From Actinomycetes bacterium (lineage in GTDB: Bacteria; Actinomycetota; Acidimicrobiia; Acidimicrobiales; Palsa-688), in assembly GCA_021796905.1 (NCBI GenBank), contig JAKABK010000138.1:1-5869 (forward strand): DNA of 5,869 nt. Direction: 5' to 3'. The notes beneath the pieces are model-generated. The model was not told where the DNA came from and searched no databases. It saw nothing but the letters and a program-made list of their open reading frames with translations. Every line of letters begins with the position of its first letter. Position 1 is the first letter of the stretch. Shown here in pieces: positions 1 to 5,869 of the stretch. A program made the position numbers and the translations under genes.

Positions 1-1509
1 GGAGTGGTCCTCGGCGGCCACGGGATAACCGCGTGGGGAGCTACCAGCGACAGCTGCGAGGCGCGTTCGCTCGAGATCATCCGCACCGCCCAGGCCTACC
101 TGGACCGTCACGGCCGCCCCGACCCGTTCGGAGCGGTGGTCGACGGCTGGGAGCCGTTGCCCGGGGCGGACCGCCGTCGGCGGGCGGCGGAGCTGTTCCC
201 GATCCTGCGGGGTCTCGCGAGCAGCGACCACCGCCAGGTCGGCCACTACAGCGACACCGATGCAGTCCTCGACTTCCTCTCCCGCTCCCGGATGCCCGAG
301 CTCGCCTCCAGGGGCACGTCGTGCCCCGACCACTTCCTGCGCACCAAGGTCCGCCCGATGGTCCTCGACCTGCCGGCCGACGCCCCCATCGAGACGGTCC
401 GGGCCCGCCTCGCCGAACTGCACGAGGCTTACCGCCAGGACTACCGCGCCTACTACCAACGCCACGCCGTCCCGGGCTCGCCGGCGATGCGCGGGGCCGA
501 CCCGGCGATCGTGCTGGTGCCGGGGGTGGGGATGTTCAGCTTCGGCAAGGACGCCCAGACCGCCCGGGTCGCCGGCGAGTTCTACTCGAACGCCATCAAC
601 GTGATGCGCGGCGCCGAGTCGGTGTCGACCTACGCGCCGATACCCGAGTCCGAGAAGTTCCGGATCGAGTACTGGGAGCTCGAGGAGCAGAAGCTGCGCC
701 GGATGCCACCGCCGGCGCCGCTCGCCACCCGGGTGGCGCTCGTGACCGGCGCGGCGTCGGGCATCGGGCTCGCCACCGCCCGACGCCTCGCCGCCGGCGG
801 GGCTTGCGTCGTGCTCGCCGACCTGCACGCCTCCGACGCCGCCGAGGCGGCCGCCGACATCGGCTCGCCCGACGTCGCCACCTCCGTCGGGGTGGACGTC
901 ACCGACGAGGCACAGGTGACAGCGGCGCTCAGCGAAGCGGTGCTCGCGTTCGGCGGGATCGACCTGGTGGTCAACAATGCCGGCATGTCGATCTCCAAGA
1001 GCCTGCTCGACACCACCACCGAGGACTGGGACCGCCAGCACGCAGTGATGGCCCGCGGGTCGTTCCTCGTCTCCCGGGAAGCGGCCCGGGTGATGATCGA
1101 CCAGCACCTGGGCGGCGACATCGTCTACGTGGTCTCGAAGAACTCGGTCTTCGCCGGGCCGGACAACCTCGCCTACGGCGCCACCAAGGCCGACCAGGCC
1201 CACCAGGTCCGGCTCCTAGCCGCCGAGCTCGGGGCCCACGGCATCCGGGTCAACGGCGTCAACCCCGACGGGGTGGTGAGAGGCTCGGGGATCTTCGCCT
1301 CCGGCTGGGGGGCGCAACGGGCCGCGGTCTACGGGGTCCCCGAGGAGGAGCTCGGGGCGTTCTACGCCAAACGGACCCTCCTCGGCATCGAGGTGCTGCC
1401 CGAGCACGTCGCGAACGCGGTGTTCGTGCTCTGCGCCGGCGAGCTGTCCCACACCACCGGCCTGCACGTGCCCGTCGACGCCGGGGTCGCCGCCGCGTTC
1501 TTGCGGTGA
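1..1509 (+). CDS. rhaEW: Bifunctional rhamnulose-1-phosphate aldolase / short-chain dehydrogenase, 5'-truncated by window edge
   Basis: This cytoplasmic enzyme should cleave L-rhamnulose-1-phosphate to dihydroxyacetone phosphate and L-lactaldehyde, then oxidise the lactaldehyde to L-lactate. The frame is open from base 1, giving 502 residues; the family is usually a little under 700, so roughly 180 N-terminal residues are missing upstream. The window opens inside the class II aldolase domain at GVVLGGHGITAWG; by position in the fold, His7 is probably the third zinc ligand. The aldolase part runs to about residue 235. A Rossmann SDR domain follows: TGAASGIG (249-256), NNAG (325-328), and the catalytic set Ser379, Tyr392, Lys396 in YxxxK. 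Asp274, at the end of the second strand, suggests NAD rather than NADP. The stop overlaps rhaB by 4 bases. The family assignment is firm. The direction of the SDR step comes from family knowledge and the neighbouring lut genes. Databases often name this gene rhaD. Confidence 0.93.
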   Translation, partial: GVVLGGHGITAWGATSDSCEARSLEIIRTAQAYLDRHGRPDPFGAVVDGWEPLPGADRRRRAAELFPILRGLASSDHRQVGHYSDTDAVLDFLSRSRMPELASRGTSCPDHFLRTKVRPMVLDLPADAPIETVRARLAELHEAYRQDYRAYYQRHAVPGSPAMRGADPAIVLVPGVGMFSFGKDAQTARVAGEFYSNAINVMRGAESVSTYAPIPESEKFRIEYWELEEQKLRRMPPPAPLATRVALVTGAASGIGLATARRLAAGGACVVLADLHASDAAEAAADIGSPDVATSVGVDVTDEAQVTAALSEAVLAFGGIDLVVNNAGMSISKSLLDTTTEDWDRQHAVMARGSFLVSREAARVMIDQHLGGDIVYVVSKNSVFAGPDNLAYGATKADQAHQVRLLAAELGAHGIRVNGVNPDGVVRGSGIFASGWGAQRAAVYGVPEEELGAFYAKRTLLGIEVLPEHVANAVFVLCAGELSHTTGLHVPVDAGVAAAFLR

Positions 1510-2990
1510 GCCGCTTCGTAGCTGTCGACCTCGGTGCCTCCAGCGGACGGGTCCACCTCGGGACGGTCGGCGACGCCGGCCTCGAGATCGAGGAGGTCCA
1601 CCGCTTCGCCAACGGCGGGATCGACCTGCTCGGCCACCTCCACTGGGATGTGCTCGCAATCCACCGGGGGATCCTCGAAGGGCTCGGCCGCTGCGCCGAG
1701 CGCGGGGAGGTGGCCTCGATCGGGATCGACTCCTGGGCGGTCGACTACGGGCTGCTCGACGCCTCCGGGGAGCTGATCGCCAACCCCTACCACCACCGTG
1801 ACCGTCGCACCGAGGGCGTCGCCGCGGAGGTCACCGCCCGGGTGGGGGCCGACCGGTGGTACAGGCGCAACGGGATCGCCCAGCTCCGGTTCAACACCGC
1901 CTTCCAGCTCGCCGCCGACCGGGAGCGCGCCGCCGCCGCGAGCCGTCTGCTGCTGATCCCCGACCTGATGGGCTACTGGCTCACCGGCCGGCAGGTAGCC
2001 GAGCTCACCAACGCCTCGACCACCGGGCTGCTCACCACCTCCCCGGGCGGGGAGCCGATCTGGGACCTCGAGGTGATGGGCGAGATCGGGATCCCGACCG
2101 GGCTGTTCGCCCCGCTCACCCAGCCGGGAGCGACGGTCGGTCGGCTGCTCGGGACGGTGGCTGCCGACACCGGGCTGCCCGCCGGGGTCCCGGTGGTCAC
2201 CGTCGGCTCCCACGACACCGCCTCCGCGGTGGTCGGGGTGCCCGCCGGGCGGGAACCGTTCGCCTTCCTGTCGAGCGGCACCTGGTCGCTGCTCGGTGTC
2301 GAGCTCGGCGCAGCAGTCCGCAGCGAGGAGGCCCGGGTCGCCGGTTTCACCAACGAGCTCGGCGTGGACGCGACGGTGCGCTTCCTCCGCAACGTCATGG
2401 GCCTGTGGCTGCTCCAGGAGTGCCTGCGGTCCTGGCGGGTGACCACCGACGCCGACCTCGCCGGCCTGCTCGCCGACGCCGCGCGCCAGCCGGCCCGCCG
2501 TTTCCTGCTCGACGTCGACGACCCTGGGTTGCTCGCGCCCGGCGGGATGCCCGGCCGGATCGCCGCCGCCTGCGCCTCCAGAGGGGGCCCCGTCCCCTCC
2601 GGTCCGGCCGAGACCACCCGCTGCATCGCTGACAGCCTGGCCGTCGCCTACCGCCGGGCACTCGACGACGCCCGCCGGCTGTCGGGGCACCCCGTCGAGG
2701 TGCTCCACCTGGTCGGCGGCGGTGCCCGCAACGAGCTGCTCTGCCAGCTCACCGCCGACGCCTGCGGCCTGCCGGTCGTCGCCGGGCCGGTCGAGGCGGC
2801 CGCCGCCGGGAACCTGGCGCTGCAGGCACGGGCGCACGGCGAGATCGACGGCGGCCTCGCCGAGCTGCGCGCCCTGATCGGGGGCCGTTTGCGCACCTAC
2901 GAGCCGACCGGAGCAGACTGGCCGTGGTCGGAGGCGGCAGCGTCGCTCGCGCCCGCCGGAGCCACCACGACCGCCCTGCCCGCCAGCTGA
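1506..2990 (+). CDS. rhaB: Rhamnulokinase (FGGY carbohydrate kinase)
   Basis: ATP-dependent kinase converting L-rhamnulose to L-rhamnulose-1-phosphate, the substrate of the preceding aldolase; cytoplasmic. The protein is 494 residues, normal for the family. Visible landmarks are the N-terminal phosphate loop DLGASSGR (8-15), GIDSWAVDYGLLD (73-85), PYHHRDRRT (94-102), FNTAFQL (129-135), NASTTGLL (169-176), SHDTAS with the expected catalytic base Asp237, SSGTWSLLG (256-264), and the C-terminal nucleotide-site motif GGGARNELLCQLTADA (404-419) followed by AGPVEA. The GTG at 1506 was chosen because it overlaps the upstream stop as GTGA and places DLGASSGR at the usual distance from the N terminus. 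The frame is open back to base 33, but that stretch lies out of frame under the aldolase gene and is not part of this protein. No good Shine-Dalgarno precedes the start, so translation probably depends on coupling. The last 20 or so residues are Ala/Thr-rich and low in complexity. Confidence 0.96.
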   Translation: MSRFVAVDLGASSGRVHLGTVGDAGLEIEEVHRFANGGIDLLGHLHWDVLAIHRGILEGLGRCAERGEVASIGIDSWAVDYGLLDASGELIANPYHHRDRRTEGVAAEVTARVGADRWYRRNGIAQLRFNTAFQLAADRERAAAASRLLLIPDLMGYWLTGRQVAELTNASTTGLLTTSPGGEPIWDLEVMGEIGIPTGLFAPLTQPGATVGRLLGTVAADTGLPAGVPVVTVGSHDTASAVVGVPAGREPFAFLSSGTWSLLGVELGAAVRSEEARVAGFTNELGVDATVRFLRNVMGLWLLQECLRSWRVTTDADLAGLLADAARQPARRFLLDVDDPGLLAPGGMPGRIAAACASRGGPVPSGPAETTRCIADSLAVAYRRALDDARRLSGHPVEVLHLVGGGARNELLCQLTADACGLPVVAGPVEAAAAGNLALQARAHGEIDGGLAELRALIGGRLRTYEPTGADWPWSEAAASLAPAGATTTALPAS

Positions 2991-2992
2991 TC

Positions 2993-2997
2993 GGAGG
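2993..2997 (+). promoter_or_regulatory. Ribosome binding site of lutA
   Basis: GGAGG lies in the 15-base gap between rhaB and lutA, 8 bases before the GTG at 3006. It supports that start and shows that lutA can recruit ribosomes itself, unlike the overlapped genes rhaB and lutB. I see no room for, or sign of, a separate promoter in the gap. Confidence 0.8.
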
Positions 2998-3005
2998 ACA
3001 CCCCG

Positions 3006-3734
3006 GTGAGGATCTCGCTGATGGCCACCTGCTTGGTCGACGCCATGTTCCCCGACGTCGGCCGGGCGACCGTCGGCCTGCTCCGCCGCCTCGGGCACCG
3101 GGTCGAGGTGCCGGCCGAGCAGACCTGCTGCGGGCAGATGCACCTCAACACCGGCTACGGCCCGCGCGCGCTCGGGGTGGTCCGCCACCACGTCACCGCT
3201 TTCGCCGGCGCCGAGGTCGTCGTCGCCCCCTCCGCTTCTTGCGTCGCGTCGGTCCGCCACGGCCACGCCGCCCTCGCCCGGGCCGCAGGCGAGCCCGGTC
3301 TCGCCGCCGAGGCGGAGGCCCTCGGCGCCCGCACCCACGAGCTGTCGGAACTGCTCGTCGACGTGCTCGGGGTCACCGAAGTCGGCGCCTGGTACCCGCA
3401 CCGGGTGACCTGGCACCCGACGTGCCACTCCCTGCGCCTGCTGCAGGTCGGCGACCGCCCCCGCCGGCTGCTCGAAGCGGTGGAGGACCTGGAGCTGGTC
3501 GAGCTGCCCGGAGCCGAGCAGTGCTGCGGGTTCGGGGGGACCTTCGCTCTCAAGAACCCGGCGGTGTCCTCGGCGATGCTCGACGACAAGGTCCGCCACG
3601 TCCTCGACAGCGGCGCTGCGGTGTGCTCGGCGGGTGACTCATCCTGCCTGATGCAGATCGGCGGGGGCCTGACCCGGAGGTCCTCCCCGGTGCGTACCGT
3701 GCACCTCGCCGAGATCCTCGCGAGCAGCCGGTGA
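3006..3734 (+). CDS. lutA: L-lactate utilization protein LutA, (Fe-S)-binding CCG-domain subunit
   Basis: Subunit of the LutABC (YkgEFG/LldEFG) iron-sulfur complex that oxidises L-lactate to pyruvate; cytoplasmic or membrane-associated. The protein has 242 residues, the usual size. It is built from two cysteine-rich CCG (heterodisulfide-reductase-like) repeats. The first has Cys9 in ATCLVDAMFP, Cys41-Cys42-Gly43 in EQTCCGQMHLNTGY, and Cys79 in SASC. The second has Cys140 in WHPTC, Cys173-Cys174-Gly175 in EQCCGFGGTF, and Cys214 in DSSCLMQIGG. These match the pattern I recall for E. coli YkgE. An extra Cys207 sits just before the last motif. There is no signal peptide or membrane segment. The start is GTG 3006 behind a good GGAGG. 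The gene ends in a GTGA overlap with lutB. The rhamnose genes upstream suggest that its lactate comes from lactaldehyde. The close relative GlpC/GlcF type is ruled out by the short length and the absence of a ferredoxin domain. Confidence 0.95.
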   Translation: MRISLMATCLVDAMFPDVGRATVGLLRRLGHRVEVPAEQTCCGQMHLNTGYGPRALGVVRHHVTAFAGAEVVVAPSASCVASVRHGHAALARAAGEPGLAAEAEALGARTHELSELLVDVLGVTEVGAWYPHRVTWHPTCHSLRLLQVGDRPRRLLEAVEDLELVELPGAEQCCGFGGTFALKNPAVSSAMLDDKVRHVLDSGAAVCSAGDSSCLMQIGGGLTRRSSPVRTVHLAEILASSR

Positions 3735-5188
3735 ACGCCGCCGACGGCGGGGCGACCCGCATCCCTGTCTCGACCCCCGGTGTGGGGCACCTGCGCGCGG
3801 AGAGGCCTTTCCCCACCTCCGCCCGGGAAGCCGTCGCCGACCGGGCGCTGCGAGCGAACCTCACCGCAGCCACCACCCGGATCCGCGCCAAGCGCGACGC
3901 GGCGGTCGCCGAGGTCCCCGACTGGGCCGAGCTGCGAGCGGCGGGCGCCGCGATCAAAGACGACGTCCTCGCCCACCTCGACACCTACCTGGTCCGCCTC
4001 GAGGAGCAGGTCACCGCCCGGGGCGGCACGGTGCACTGGGCGGCCGACGCCGCCGAGGCCGACCGGATCGTCGTCGAGCTGGTCACGGCGACCGGGGCCA
4101 GCGAGGTGGTGAAGGTCAAGTCGATGACCACCATGGAGATCGGGCTCAACGAGGCGCTCGCCGCCGCCGGGATCGAAGCGGTGGAGACCGACCTCGCGGA
4201 GCTGATCGTCCAGCTCGGCGACGACTGGCCGAGCCACTTCCTGGTGCCGGCGATCCACCGCAACCGCCGGGAGATCCGCGACATCTTCCTCTCCGCGATG
4301 CCCGGGGTGGACCCCGGTCTCTCCGAGGATCCCGCGGCGCTCGCCGAGGCCGCCCGGGCCTACCTGCGGGCCCGGTTCCTCTCCGCCCGGGTCGCGGTCA
4401 GCGGAGCGAACTTCGCGGTGGCCGAGACCGGCACCCTGGCAGTCGTCGAGAGCGAGGGCAACGGCCGGATGTGCCTGACCCTCCCCGAGACGCTGATCAC
4501 CGTGATGGGCATCGAGAAGCTGGTTCCCCGCTGGGCGGACCTCGAGGTGCTCATGCAGCTGCTCCCACGTTCATCCACCGCCGAGCGGATGAACCCCTAC
4601 ACCTCGTTCTGGTCGGGATCGACCGAGGGCCAGGCGTTCCACCTGGTGCTGGTCGACAACGGCCGGACCGCCACCCTCGCCGACCCCGACGGTCGGGCCG
4701 CGCTGCGCTGCATCCGCTGCTCGGCGTGCCTCAACGTCTGCCCGGTCTACGAGCGTGTCGGCGGTCACGCCTACGGATCGGTCTACCCCGGGCCGATCGG
4801 CGCGGTGCTCTCACCGCAACTGACCGGGGTGGCCGCCAACCCGACCCTGCCGTTCGCCTCGACGCTGTGCGGCGCGTGCTACGAGGTCTGCCCGGTCGCG
4901 ATCGACATCCCCACGATGCTGGTGCACCTGCGCGAGCGAGTCGTGGCCTCCGGGGCCGAGCCCGCCGCGGAACGAGCCGGGATGGCCGCCCTGGCCTGGG
5001 TGATGAGCCGCCGCCGGCGTTTCGACGTCGCGTTGGCCGGCCTGCGGACCGGACGGCTGCTCGGCCGGCGCCACGGCCGGGTCCGGCGCCTCCCCCCGCC
5101 GCTGTCGGCCTGGACCGCGACCCGGGACCTTCCCCGCCCCCCGGAGCGCTCGTTCCTAGATTGGTGGGACGAGGAGGGCCGGCGTTGA
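3731..5188 (+). CDS. lutB: L-lactate utilization iron-sulfur protein LutB (LUD domain plus 4Fe-4S ferredoxin domain)
   Basis: Electron-transferring subunit of the LutABC L-lactate oxidation complex. The protein has 485 residues, typical length. An N-terminal helical region leads into a LUD (DUF162) domain, about residues 70-305, with VKSMTTMEIGLNEAL (129-143), SGANFAVAETGTLAVVESEG (224-243) and GIEKLVPRWADLEVL (260-274). A ferredoxin-like segment follows: CIRCSACLNVCP (Cys327, 330, 333, 337) and LCGACYEVCP (Cys380, 383, 387). The C-terminal tail ends in a family-like SFLDWWDEEGRR. The second cluster motif has three close cysteines, with Ser where a fourth might be expected; I recall the ASSLC form as common in this family, so I do not read this as damage. 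The start is the GTG overlapping the lutA stop. No strong Shine-Dalgarno is present, and an in-frame GTG at 3782 (Val18) is a weaker alternative. It overlaps lutC by 4 bases. Confidence 0.95.
   Translation: MNAADGGATRIPVSTPGVGHLRAERPFPTSAREAVADRALRANLTAATTRIRAKRDAAVAEVPDWAELRAAGAAIKDDVLAHLDTYLVRLEEQVTARGGTVHWAADAAEADRIVVELVTATGASEVVKVKSMTTMEIGLNEALAAAGIEAVETDLAELIVQLGDDWPSHFLVPAIHRNRREIRDIFLSAMPGVDPGLSEDPAALAEAARAYLRARFLSARVAVSGANFAVAETGTLAVVESEGNGRMCLTLPETLITVMGIEKLVPRWADLEVLMQLLPRSSTAERMNPYTSFWSGSTEGQAFHLVLVDNGRTATLADPDGRAALRCIRCSACLNVCPVYERVGGHAYGSVYPGPIGAVLSPQLTGVAANPTLPFASTLCGACYEVCPVAIDIPTMLVHLRERVVASGAEPAAERAGMAALAWVMSRRRRFDVALAGLRTGRLLGRRHGRVRRLPPPLSAWTATRDLPRPPERSFLDWWDEEGRR
5171..5178 (+). 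promoter_or_regulatory. Ribosome binding site of lutC
   Basis: GAGGAGGG sits inside the last codons of lutB, ending 6 bases before the TTG at 5185. It is the strongest Shine-Dalgarno match in the window. It decides the rare TTG start of lutC, and the purine run also encodes the acidic DEEG stretch of the LutB tail. Confidence 0.8.
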
Positions 5189-5811
5189 GCCGCGAGACGA
5201 TCCTCGCCCGGATCGCCGCCGCCGTCCCCCCGGGATCCCGACCCCCGATCGGTGCCGTCGAGCGGCGCTATCGCGGTCCGGCCGGGGCGGGCAGCGTAGA
5301 AGCCTTCGCCGAACGGGTCGGCGACTACCGGGCGACGGTGACCCTGACCGACGCCGCCGGGGTGCCCGGCGCGGTCGCCGACGCCCTCGGCCGCCACGAC
5401 GCCCGCCGGGTGGTGGTCCCCGCCGGCGTCGACCCGGCGTGGGTGCCGGCGGGCGTCGAAGTCGTGGGGGACGACCCGACCCTCACCCCCGCCGAGCTCG
5501 ACTCGCTCGACGCACTGCTGAGCGGGTGCGCGCTGGCGGTCGCCGAGACCGGCACGGTCGTCTTGGACCACGGGCCCGGTCAGGGCCGGCGGGCGCTCAG
5601 CTTGGTGCCCGACGTGCACGTGGTGGTCGTGACCGCCGACCAGATCGTCGCCGGCGTACCCGACGCCGTCGCCCGCTGCGACCCGGGCCGGCCGCTCACC
5701 TGGGTGAGCGGGCCGAGCGCCACCAGCGACATCGAGCTCGACCGGGTCGAGGGGGTGCACGGCCCCCGGCACCTCGAGGTGGTCGTGGTCCGCCCCGGAG
5801 CCAACACCTGA
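5185..5811 (+). CDS. lutC: L-lactate utilization protein LutC (LUD domain)
   Basis: Third subunit of the LutABC complex for oxidation of L-lactate to pyruvate. The protein has 208 residues, within the family's usual range. It is a single LUD (DUF162) domain without cysteine clusters. A short N-terminal helix (SRETILARIAAAV) is followed by the core motif LAVAETGTVVLDHGPGQGRR (117-136), then LVPDVHVVVV (140-149). The signature C-terminal segment contains SGPSATSDIE (175-184) and HGPRHLEVVVV (192-202). The AETGT motif is shared with the LUD domain of LutB, as expected for paralogous domains. TTG 5185 was chosen because it forms a TTGA overlap with the lutB stop and lies at ideal distance from GAGGAGGG; no ATG or GTG gives a full-length N terminus in this frame. 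It is the last gene of the visible operon. Confidence 0.95.
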   Translation: MSRETILARIAAAVPPGSRPPIGAVERRYRGPAGAGSVEAFAERVGDYRATVTLTDAAGVPGAVADALGRHDARRVVVPAGVDPAWVPAGVEVVGDDPTLTPAELDSLDALLSGCALAVAETGTVVLDHGPGQGRRALSLVPDVHVVVVTADQIVAGVPDAVARCDPGRPLTWVSGPSATSDIELDRVEGVHGPRHLEVVVVRPGANT

Positions 5812-5857
5812 CCCACCGCCGGCCCGACCCACCGCCGCCCGATCCACCGCCGGCCCG
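5811..5857. repeat. Three imperfect tandem copies of a 16-base GC-rich unit
   Basis: Unit ACCCACCGCCGGCCCG at 5811-5826, a 15-base copy lacking one G at 5827-5841, and a copy with C to T at the second base at 5842-5857. The array begins on the final A of the lutC stop codon. I see no coding sense in it. The window ends 12 bases later, so the true copy number cannot be judged. Confidence 0.7.
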
Positions 5858-5861
5858 GCGG
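5847..5861 (+). terminator. Possible hairpin terminator after lutC
   Basis: CCGCCG (5847-5852) pairs perfectly with CGGCGG (5856-5861) around a 3-base loop, 35 bases after the lutC stop. The stem is all G and C, and it overlaps the last tandem repeat unit. No T-run follows (GGTTCGGG), so it is not a classical intrinsic terminator. In high-GC actinomycetes, stems without a T tract are sometimes proposed to act this way. In such GC-rich sequence a 6-base stem can also occur by chance. Confidence 0.35.
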
Positions 5862-5869
5862 GGTTCGGG

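Noticed and set aside
33..1505. Open frame running into rhaB that would make a 985-residue fusion protein
   Set aside because: The translation of this part is Arg/Pro/Gly-rich and resembles no domain. It lies out of frame beneath the clearly conserved aldolase/SDR gene, and the rhaB domain begins right after the GTG at 1506.
1362..3599. 745-codon open frame on the minus strand
   Set aside because: It is antisense to rhaEW, rhaB and lutA, whose family motifs are intact. Its translation is low-complexity Gly/Pro/Arg/Val with no recognisable domain. Long antisense frames are common in very GC-rich DNA.
3006..3734. LutA seems to lack the CxxC expected at the end of each CCG repeat
   Set aside because: The same single-cysteine forms (SxSC and DxSCL) occur, as I recall, in E. 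coli YkgE, so this is the normal subfamily pattern and not a loss of cluster ligands.
4850..4900. Second 4Fe-4S motif of LutB has only three close cysteines
   Set aside because: The ASxLCGACYEVCP form is, to my knowledge, usual in LutB proteins; nothing suggests a local mutation.
4421..5555. Identical 14 bases GCCGAGACCGGCAC at 4421-4434 and 5542-5555
   Set aside because: Both encode the conserved AETGT core of the LUD domains in LutB and LutC. Shared protein motif plus biased codon use explains it; it is not a mobile or regulatory repeat.
4879..5847. 322-codon minus-strand open frame opposite lutB and lutC
   Set aside because: It is the same kind of shadow: it lies opposite conserved LUD and ferredoxin motifs, starts inside the tandem repeat, and shows no domain or ribosome binding site.
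5817..5869. Minus-strand frame through the repeat reads as a GGGSGGGGS-like tail of a possible convergent gene
   Set aside because: It is produced by the repeat itself, continues without a stop into DNA opposite lutC, and has no domain support within the window.

Overview
The window is a dense, very GC-rich, single-strand gene cluster. Five plus-strand reading frames fill it almost end to end. GC-ending codons dominate, starts are GTG or TTG, and stops overlap the next start. This style points to a high-GC actinomycete (Actinomycetota), but no rRNA or other taxonomic marker is present, so the lineage is an inference.

Layout. Bases 1-1509 carry the 3' three quarters of a bifunctional rhamnulose-1-phosphate aldolase / short-chain dehydrogenase (RhaEW type, also annotated RhaD); its start lies before the window. 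Bases 1506-2990 carry rhamnulokinase RhaB. After a 15-base gap with a clear ribosome binding site comes the three-gene L-lactate oxidation set: lutA (3006-3734), lutB (3731-5188) and lutC (5185-5811). Three of the four junctions are 4-base stop/start overlaps (GTGA, GTGA, TTGA), so the set looks like one translationally coupled operon. The last 58 bases are non-coding and hold three imperfect copies of a 16-base GC-rich unit and a small perfect hairpin that could help end transcription.

How the genes work together. RhaB phosphorylates L-rhamnulose. The aldolase half of the first protein splits rhamnulose-1-phosphate into dihydroxyacetone phosphate and L-lactaldehyde. The dehydrogenase half is expected to oxidise L-lactaldehyde to L-lactate, and LutABC oxidises L-lactate to pyruvate. 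The operon therefore encodes a route from L-rhamnulose to two central metabolites, with no diffusible dead-end product left over. The rhamnose isomerase, transporter and regulator expected for this pathway are not in the window and may lie upstream.

Every gene belongs to a known family and its expected motifs look intact. I did not find an undescribed system here. The most useful observations are the rha-lut linkage, the chemistry implied for the SDR half, and the repeat/hairpin after lutC.
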